Shown here: positions 6,256-10,703 of the stretch, one piece after another
How the letters are laid out: each line of letters opens with the position of its first letter
Numbering within the stretch: the first letter of the stretch is position 1
Assembly: GCA_934527255.1 (NCBI GenBank)
Contig: CAKTAM010000060.1
Coordinates: forward strand, 1 to 10,703
Source of the DNA: an uncultured Oscillospiraceae bacterium
GTDB taxonomy: Bacteria > Bacillota > Clostridia > Oscillospirales > Ruminococcaceae
DNA: 10,703 bases
Direction of reading: 5' to 3'
Notes under the pieces: generated by a model
Told to the model about the DNA's origin: nothing
Databases searched by the model: none
The model's input: the letters and a program-made list of their open reading frames with translations, nothing else
Program-made: the position numbers and the translations under genes

Positions 6256-6445
6256 GACCAAGTTTGCCGCCCGCCCCGCCGTGCCGCGCCGCTTTTTGGG
6301 CGGCGGCGGGAAAACGGCCCCTTTGCCGCACCGCACCGCGGATGCGCTGCCCCGGCAGCCCTTGTGTCTTTGTCGGGCTGCGGCATCCCTGCCGCACTGC
6401 AAATGCGCCCTTCCCACCGCCGCCCGGCCGGCAGGGGATTGCCCG
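6256..6445. other. GC-rich intergenic stretch with no assigned function
   Basis: This divergent spacer between the T-box promoter and the HAD gene promoter is very rich in CCGCC/GGCGG runs and contains several imperfect GC hairpins, for example around 6285-6310. I see no ribosome binding site followed by a credible gene, no terminator with a T-run and no clear operator. Confidence 0.5.
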
Positions 6446-6474
6446 TTGACCGGCCTTTGCAAACATGATAAAAT
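6446..6474 (+). promoter_or_regulatory. Sigma-A promoter of the HAD gene
   Basis: TTGACC (6446-6451) and TAAAAT (6469-6474) are 17 bp apart, with an extended -10 TGA directly before the hexamer (6466-6468). The start codon is 62 bp downstream. Confidence 0.85.
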
Positions 6475-6536
6475 AAAAGCAACGGCAGGCGGGGAAAACA
6501 CCGTCTGCACAAAACGGAAAAAAGGAGGCTGCCGAC

Positions 6537-7259
6537 ATGAGACCGGCCGCCATTTTGTGGGATTATGACGGGACGCTGGTGGACAGCGCCATCAAAAACA
6601 GGGTCGTTACCGTTCAGCTGCTCAAGCGGTTTGATCCGGATATCGAACGGCATCTGCCGCCCGCGCTGCAAAGCGTGGAGGCGTACCGGCAGGCCAACCT
6701 GCGCTGGAGCGGCTGGAAGGAGGTCTTTCGGCGCGAGTATGGGCTGACACTGCCGCAGCTGGAGGAGGCTGGCCGCTTGTGGTCCGGCTATCAGAAGGCG
6801 GATCCGCTGCAGCCGCCGCTGTTCTGCGGCCTGCGGGATGTGCTGCCGCAGCTGGCGGCGCTGGCGCCCATGGGTATCTGTTCGCGCAACAGCTCGGAAA
6901 ATATCCGTACCACTCTGCGCCGTTATGGCGTGGAGGCGTGCTTTGGCGCGGTGATCGGCTATGACGAGCTTCCGCCCGAGCAGCAGAAGCCTGCCCCGGC
7001 CGGGTATCTGGAATGCCTGCGCCGTCTGGGTGTACAGGGCGGGGAAGGGCTGCTGTATTACATTGGCGACAACCGGTCGGATGTGCAGTTTGCCCGTGCG
7101 GCGGCCGAGCAGCTGCAGGCGCAGGGCATTTCGGTACAGATGTGCTGTGTGACGGCGCGCTTTGGCGACCGCCTCTGTGTGACGCAGGAGACCGGCGCGG
7201 ATGCCTGCGCAGCCCAGCCGGAGGAGCTGCTGTCACTGCCCGGCTTATCATCGACCTGA
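6537..7259 (+). CDS. HAD family hydrolase (phosphoglycolate phosphatase-like)
   Basis: This 240-residue cytoplasmic phosphatase carries all four HAD motifs: WDYDGTLVDS (8-17) with nucleophile D9 and acid/base D11; CSRNSS (115-120) with S116; QKPAP (150-154) with K151; and YIGDNRSD (175-182) with D178 and D182 for magnesium. Residues about 15-100 form a helical C1 cap with little similarity to well-known members, so the substrate is open; a small sugar phosphate or phosphoglycolate is typical of the group. AAAGGAGG (6521-6528) lies 8 bases before the ATG. The gene has its own promoter and is followed by a terminator-like hairpin (7293-7322), so it seems monocistronic. The C-terminal part (about 200-240) is longer than in minimal phosphatases. 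Confidence 0.9.
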   Translation: MRPAAILWDYDGTLVDSAIKNRVVTVQLLKRFDPDIERHLPPALQSVEAYRQANLRWSGWKEVFRREYGLTLPQLEEAGRLWSGYQKADPLQPPLFCGLRDVLPQLAALAPMGICSRNSSENIRTTLRRYGVEACFGAVIGYDELPPEQQKPAPAGYLECLRRLGVQGGEGLLYYIGDNRSDVQFARAAAEQLQAQGISVQMCCVTARFGDRLCVTQETGADACAAQPEELLSLPGLSST

Positions 7260-7292
7260 CGGCGCCGGACAGAGGCAAAACGGTCAAAACCG

Positions 7293-7330
7293 CAAAAAGT
7301 GGCGAAAACGGGCCGCTTTTTGTCTTTCTT
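7293..7330 (+). terminator. Terminator of the HAD gene
   Basis: CAAAAAGTGGC (7293-7303) pairs with GCCGCTTTTTG (7312-7322) in an 11-bp stem with one G-T pair and an 8-base loop, followed by a pyrimidine-rich tract (TCTTTCTTTT). The T-rich tail overlaps the upstream part of the next promoter. Confidence 0.7.
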
Positions 7331-7353
7331 TTCGCAATGGCGTATGCTACAAT
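7325..7353 (+). promoter_or_regulatory. Extended -10 promoter of the GH2 gene
   Basis: TACAAT (7348-7353) is preceded by TGC (7345-7347), an extended -10 element. The hexamer at the 17-bp position, TTTCTT (7325-7330), is a poor -35, so the promoter depends on the -10 region. Confidence 0.6.
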
Positions 7354-7409
7354 AAGCGCATAAGCGAGCCGCGGCGAAGCGATGCGGCAGTTGGAAAGGA
7401 GCACGGAAT

Positions 7410-9131
7410 ATGATCCCACGTCCCGAACACCCGTTTCCGCAGTTTGAGCGGAAAAACTGGCTGAACCTGAACGGCCGCTGGCAGTTTGAAATTGATCACG
7501 GCCGCACCGGCCGTCAGCGCGGCCTGCAGCAGCCCGACCATGAGCTGGATGACTGCATTACGGTGCCGTTTTGCCCCGAAAGCCGTCTTTCCGGCGTAGA
7601 ATACCGCGATTTTATGGCCTGCGTGTGGTATCGCCGCACGGTGGTCATCCCCGAAAGCTTTTTGGACCAGCGTGTTTTTCTGCACATTGGCGCGTGCGAT
7701 TATCATACCCAGGTCTATGTCAACGGGCAGTCGGTGGGCACGCATACGGGCGGCTATACCCCCATGTGCTTTGATGTGACCGATGCCTTGACCGAGGGCG
7801 AAAACGTCATCACCGTCTGCGCGGAGGATGACACCCGCAGCCCGGCCCAGCCCAGCGGCAAGCAGTGTGTGGAGTATGCCTCCTATGGCTGCTCGTACAC
7901 CCGCACGACCGGCATCTGGCAGACTGTCTGGCTGGAGGCCCGGCCGGAAAGCTATCTGGAAAGCATGCATGTACAAACCGAGTGCAGCGGCCATGTCGAG
8001 CTGCTGGTGCGGGCGAAAAATGCCGAAAACCAGCAGGTGTCGGCTGCCGTTTCGCTGAACGGCGAGCTTTGCACGCTGGGCAGCGGCACGGTGCACGGCG
8101 GTGTGGCAAATATGCACCTGCAGCTGCCGGAGGTGCAGCTGTGGAGCCCGGAAAGCCCTACCCTGTATGACCTGACCCTCACCTTGGGCGAGGATGAGGT
8201 GAAAAGTTATTTCGGTGTGCGGGAAGTCTGGGCGGGAGATCATCGCCTGTACCTGAACGGCCGTTCCATTTTCGGCCGATTCATTCTGGATCAGGGGTAT
8301 TATCCTGACGGTATTTATACCGCCCCGTCGGATGCCGAGCTCAAGGCGGATATTACCCGCTCTATGGCCTGCGGCTTCAACGGCGCGCGGCTGCACCAGA
8401 AGGTGTTCGAGCCCCGCTTCCTGTACCATTGCGACCGTCTGGGCTATCTGGTGTGGGATGAGCACGCCAACTGGGGCTTGGATGTCAATCTGCCAGAGGC
8501 ATGGAAAAACTTTCTGCCGGAGTGGCAGCAGGTGGTGCAGCGCGACTGGAACCACCCGGCGCTCATCGGCTGGTGCCCGTTCAATGACACCCAGCCGGAG
8601 CTGCTGACGGCTGCTTATCAGCTGACCAAGGCGCTGGATCCTACCCGCGTTGTGCTGGAGACCAGCGGTTGGGTGCATGTGCCGGGCTGCTGTGATCTGC
8701 CCGACTGGCACGATTATGAGCAGGATCCTGCTGTTTTCAAGGAAAAATATCTCTGCCTGCAGCGCGGGGAAAGCATTCCGCACACCGCTGGCCTGCCGTT
8801 TACGCCTCCGGGCCCGGAGCTGTGCTTTGTATCCGAGTTCGGCGGTACCTGGTGGGCCATGCCCGACCCGTCGGCCAAGGAAAACGGCCGCGCCTTTGAG
8901 GCCAGCTGGGGCTACGGTGTGGCGCCCGGCAGCGATGAGGAATTTCTGACGCGCTACCGCGGCCTGGTCGAGGCGCTGCTGAGCAACGACCGCATCTGCG
9001 CATTCTGCTATACCCAGCTGACGGATGTCGAGCAGGAGCAGAACGGCCTGTATACCTATGACCGCCGCCCCAAGTTTGACCCGGCGCTGCTGCGCGCCAT
9101 CACCGCCCAGAAGGCCGCGGTGGAGGAGTAA
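7410..9131 (+). CDS. GH2-family glycoside hydrolase with altered acid/base residue
   Basis: This 573-residue enzyme belongs to the GH2 (beta-galactosidase/beta-glucuronidase) family. The N-terminal sugar-binding jelly roll (about 10-180) shows LNGRWQFEID, YRRTVVIP, VYVNGQSVGTHTGGYTPM and TGIWQTVWLE. An immunoglobulin-like domain covers about 180-275, and the TIM barrel runs from about 280 to the end. The barrel has GFNGARLHQK (322-331), LVWDEHANW (347-355) and VSEFGG (474-479), where E476 is the expected nucleophile. The acid/base position, normally Asn-Glu, reads F-N-D-T-Q (391-395), so Asp 393 replaces Glu. The segment after it also looks shorter than in relatives I recall. There is no signal peptide, so it acts in the cytoplasm. 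AAAGGAG (7395-7401) is 8 bases before the ATG. It has its own promoter and terminator. Substrate is not determinable; a beta-galactoside or beta-glucuronide is likely if it is active. Confidence 0.9.
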   Translation: MIPRPEHPFPQFERKNWLNLNGRWQFEIDHGRTGRQRGLQQPDHELDDCITVPFCPESRLSGVEYRDFMACVWYRRTVVIPESFLDQRVFLHIGACDYHTQVYVNGQSVGTHTGGYTPMCFDVTDALTEGENVITVCAEDDTRSPAQPSGKQCVEYASYGCSYTRTTGIWQTVWLEARPESYLESMHVQTECSGHVELLVRAKNAENQQVSAAVSLNGELCTLGSGTVHGGVANMHLQLPEVQLWSPESPTLYDLTLTLGEDEVKSYFGVREVWAGDHRLYLNGRSIFGRFILDQGYYPDGIYTAPSDAELKADITRSMACGFNGARLHQKVFEPRFLYHCDRLGYLVWDEHANWGLDVNLPEAWKNFLPEWQQVVQRDWNHPALIGWCPFNDTQPELLTAAYQLTKALDPTRVVLETSGWVHVPGCCDLPDWHDYEQDPAVFKEKYLCLQRGESIPHTAGLPFTPPGPELCFVSEFGGTWWAMPDPSAKENGRAFEASWGYGVAPGSDEEFLTRYRGLVEALLSNDRICAFCYTQLTDVEQEQNGLYTYDRRPKFDPALLRAITAQKAAVEE

Positions 9132-9200
9132 GCGGGCGTTCCGGCACAGCAGAAAAGACCGTGCGCGGCCCCGCAGCTTCTGACAAAGGCATGACTGATG

Positions 9201-9245
9201 AAAAAAGCGCCCCCGAATGCTCAACACAGCACTCGGGGGCGTTTT
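9201..9245 (+). terminator. Terminator of the GH2 gene
   Basis: CGCCCCCGA (9208-9216) pairs with TCGGGGGCG (9233-9241). The stem continues as TGCT/AGCA across one mismatch, has a 6-base loop, and is followed by TTTT. Six A at 9201-9206 also provide a T-run on the opposite strand. It lies about 75 bp past the GH2 stop. Confidence 0.88.
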
Positions 9246-9261
9246 GCGCGTCATTTACAGA

Positions 9262-9513
9262 GTAATTGGTTTATGGAGTAACGGTTTACGAAGCAAACGG
9301 CTTACAAGGAAAACGACTTGCTGAGCAAATGGCTGCGCGGTAAAGGCAGATATGGCAAACGGCTTGTGAAGCGGGCGCCCTTTCCACCAGCAAAACGGCC
9401 TTTTTTTGCAGCGCAAAAAAATTTTGCAGCGCAAAAAAATTGCTATGCAAAAAATCAGCTGCATAAAAAATACAGTGCAGAAAATTGTTTTGCCCCAAAT
9501 GGCCGCGCAAAAA
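9262..9513. repeat. Degenerate tandem array with period of about 15-16 bp
   Basis: Most of the 424-base gene-free stretch 9132-9555 is this array. Units begin with a GYAA-like anchor at 9262, 9278, 9293, 9308, 9325, 9340, 9355, 9371 (degenerate), 9390, 9413, 9431, 9447, 9461, 9477, 9492 and 9507. The spacing is 14-19 bp, with one gap of 23. The left half resembles GCAAACGGCTTACGGA. The right half becomes A-rich (GCAAAAAAATT...) and contains two near-identical copies offset by 18 bp (9404-9423 and 9422-9441). Those copies include the inverted repeat TTTTTTTGC/GCAAAAAAA at 9401-9421. No direct CRISPR-like repeat/spacer pattern is present. Base composition is AT-richer than the flanks. Function unknown. 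Confidence 0.75.
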
Positions 9514-9539
9514 GGCCCGCCGTGCATGGCGGGCCTTTT
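9509..9539 (-). terminator. Terminator of the abrB-like gene
   Basis: GGCCCGCC (9514-9521) pairs with GGCGGGCC (9528-9535), extended by AAAA/TTTT to 12 bp, with a 6-base loop. On the minus strand it ends in TTTTT, about 16 bp past the abrB-like stop. It overlaps the last unit of the tandem array. Confidence 0.9.
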
Positions 9540-9555
9540 GTCAAGCAAAGATGCG

Positions 9556-9807
9556 TTACTGGGCGGCTGCCTCTGCCAGCGCCTTGCGGCAGCTTTGGCA
9601 GACATTGTGGCCGCGATATTCCAGCAGGGCTTCGCCCGCGCCGCAGAAAATACAGGTGGGGGCGTGCTTTTTCAGAATTACGCAGTCCTCCTCCGTGTAA
9701 ATTTCCACCTCGGCGTGGTCGTCCATATCCAGCTGACGGCGCAGCTCCTTTGGCAGCACAATGCGTCCCAGATCGTCTATTCTGCGCACGATTCCCGTGG
9801 CTTTCAT
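9556..9807 (-). CDS. AbrB/SpoVT-type regulator with C-terminal four-cysteine motif
   Basis: This 83-residue protein has an N-terminal swapped-hairpin AbrB DNA-binding domain (residues 1-47): MKATGIVRRIDDLGRIVLPK then ELRRQLDMDDHAEVEIYTEE, the classic signature of AbrB, Abh and SpoVT. After it comes a short segment with C52-x2-C55 and C70-x2-C73 (TCIFCGAG ... NVCQSCRKAL), spaced like a zinc ribbon. AbrB proteins act as dimers or tetramers on AT-rich, poorly conserved sites and control transition-state genes. The ATG at 9807 follows AAAGGAG (minus strand, 9820-9814) with a 6-base spacer. It begins 36 bp after the trpS stop on the same strand with no terminator between, so it is probably transcribed with trpS. 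The target genes are unknown. Confidence 0.92.
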   Translation of the reverse strand: MKATGIVRRIDDLGRIVLPKELRRQLDMDDHAEVEIYTEEDCVILKKHAPTCIFCGAGEALLEYRGHNVCQSCRKALAEAAAQ

Positions 9808-9843
9808 GTGGTGCTCCTTTCCCGACCGTAAGGGCGGCAGTCT

Positions 9844-10703
9844 TTACAGCTGGTAAAAGCCGACCTTACGATATACCTTTTGTACCAAGCGGTCGGCCAG
9901 CACGTTGGCGCGGGCCGCGCCCTCCTTCAGCACGCCCTCCAGGTAGGCTTTGTCATCCAGAATACGCTTGTACTCCGCCTGAATGGGGCGCAGCTGCTCA
10001 ATGACGCTTTCCGCAACGGCAGTCTTGAAATCGCCGTAGCCGCGGCCTGCAAACTCGGCCTCAATGTCGGCATATTCCTTACCCGTCATGCAGCAATAGA
10101 TGGTCATCAGGTTGGAAACGCCCGGCTTGGCGGCGGGGTCGTACCGCACCACGCCGTCCGAATCGGTGACGGCACGGCGGAACTTGCGCAGAATGGTGTC
10201 CGGGTCATCCAGCAGCAGAATATAAGCGTTGGCGTTTTCGTCCGATTTGCTCATTTTCTTTTCCGGCTCGGCCAGGCTCATGACCTTGGCGCCCGCCTTC
10301 GGAATGTAGGCATCCGGAATAACGAATGTGTCGCTGTACTGCCCGTTAAAGCGCTGGGCGACGTTGCGCGCCAGCTCCAGATGCTGCTTCTGGTCGACGC
10401 CGACGGGCACCAGATCGGCGTTATACACCAGAATGTCGGCGGCCATCAGCACCGGGTAGGTGTACAGACCGGCGTTTACATTGTCGGCATGGCGGGCGCT
10501 TTTGTCCTTAAACTGGGTCATGCGGCCCAGCTCGCCGTACTGGGTGCTGCAGCTGAGCACCCACGACAGCTGCGTGTGCGCTGGCACATGGCTTTGCACA
10601 AACAGCAGGCTTTTGGCAGGGTCAATGCCGCAGGCCAGCAGCAGTGCGGCGGCCTCGCGGGTCTTGCGGCGCAGGTCGGCCGGGTTCTGCCGCACCGTAA
10701 TGG
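9844..10703 (-). CDS. trpS: Tryptophan--tRNA ligase (partial, N-terminus outside window)
   Basis: TrpRS charges tRNA-Trp with tryptophan using ATP in the cytoplasm. About 285 residues are visible; the family is about 330-340 long, so roughly 45-50 N-terminal residues with the HIGH-type motif lie beyond the right edge. The reading frame continues through the edge (I-T-V-R-Q-N-P-A-D-L, matching the usual ITVRQDP), so the GTG at 10695 is internal and not the start. Family blocks are clear: VQSHVPAHTQLSWVL, GELGRMTQFKDKS, YPVLMAADILVYNADLVPVG, VDQKQHLELARNVAQRFN, and the class I catalytic loop KKMSKS with KMSKS coded near 10257-10243. The C-terminal helical domain for the anticodon is present and ends normally at a TAA. 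It lies upstream of the abrB-like gene in the same direction. Confidence 0.97.
   Translation of the reverse strand, partial: ITVRQNPADLRRKTREAAALLLACGIDPAKSLLFVQSHVPAHTQLSWVLSCSTQYGELGRMTQFKDKSARHADNVNAGLYTYPVLMAADILVYNADLVPVGVDQKQHLELARNVAQRFNGQYSDTFVIPDAYIPKAGAKVMSLAEPEKKMSKSDENANAYILLLDDPDTILRKFRRAVTDSDGVVRYDPAAKPGVSNLMTIYCCMTGKEYADIEAEFAGRGYGDFKTAVAESVIEQLRPIQAEYKRILDDKAYLEGVLKEGAARANVLADRLVQKVYRKVGFYQL

Noticed and set aside
34..9131. GH78-type and GH2 genes as one polysaccharide utilisation locus
   Set aside because: They are separated by about 5 kb of unrelated genes on both strands, each has separate signals, and no transporter or sugar regulator is present.
7347..9254. 635-codon open frame on the minus strand opposite the GH2 gene
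   Set aside because: The plus-strand GH2 is a clear family member with a ribosome binding site; the antisense frame has no family features and arises from high GC at third positions.
9401..9441. Possible CRISPR-like repeats in the A-rich part of the array
   Set aside because: Repeats overlap, are not separated by unique spacers, and no cas genes are present.
9255..9605. 116-codon open frame on the minus strand across the tandem array
   Set aside because: It overlaps the 3' end of the abrB-like gene, lacks a ribosome binding site, spans a terminator, and repeat units change length out of frame. Kept only as a remark under the array.

Overview
The window looks like the chromosome of a GC-rich gut Clostridium relative of the Oscillospiraceae/Ruminococcaceae kind (Faecalibacterium, Gemmiger or Subdoligranulum-like). 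This is inferred from Firmicutes features (an IreB-family protein, a T-box leader, AAAGGAG ribosome binding sites, TTGACA/TATAAT promoters) combined with high GC and strongly GC-biased third codon positions. It is mostly housekeeping and sugar-hydrolase genes on both strands. I see no phage, insertion sequence, CRISPR array or tRNA.

Left part, rightward: a cytoplasmic six-hairpin glycosidase of the GH78 (alpha-L-rhamnosidase) type with an extra C-terminal beta module (34-2496). A strong promoter follows and drives ireB (2635-2886) and a small unrecognised protein (2935-3219), ending at a strong terminator near 3255-3295.

Middle, leftward: reading from the right, a sigma-A promoter (6227-6255) leads into a T-box riboswitch (about 5941-6220). 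Its specifier reads as GCA (alanine) and its UGGU bulge fits a tRNA with discriminator A. It controls an Lrp/AsnC regulator (5428-5910) whose stop overlaps the start of a class I/II aminotransferase (4247-5431), an arrangement like alaR-alaT of Bacillus subtilis. A membrane-anchored NusG domain II protein (3822-4160) follows. A small XRE regulator (3369-3689) has its own promoter with a palindrome in the spacer.

Right part: a HAD phosphatase (6537-7259) and a GH2 glycosidase (7410-9131), each with its own promoter and terminator, read rightward. The GH2 has Asp where the catalytic acid/base Glu is expected. At the far right, leftward, are trpS (9844-10703, 5' end cut by the window) and an AbrB-type regulator with a C-terminal four-cysteine motif (9556-9807). 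Between the convergent GH2 and abrB-like genes lies a degenerate tandem array with a period near 15-16 bp (9262-9513), flanked by two terminators.

The two observations most worth following are the alanine T-box over an Lrp regulator/aminotransferase pair, which would give alanine metabolism two layers of sensing, and the unexplained 16-bp-period array. I do not see a clear new multi-gene system.
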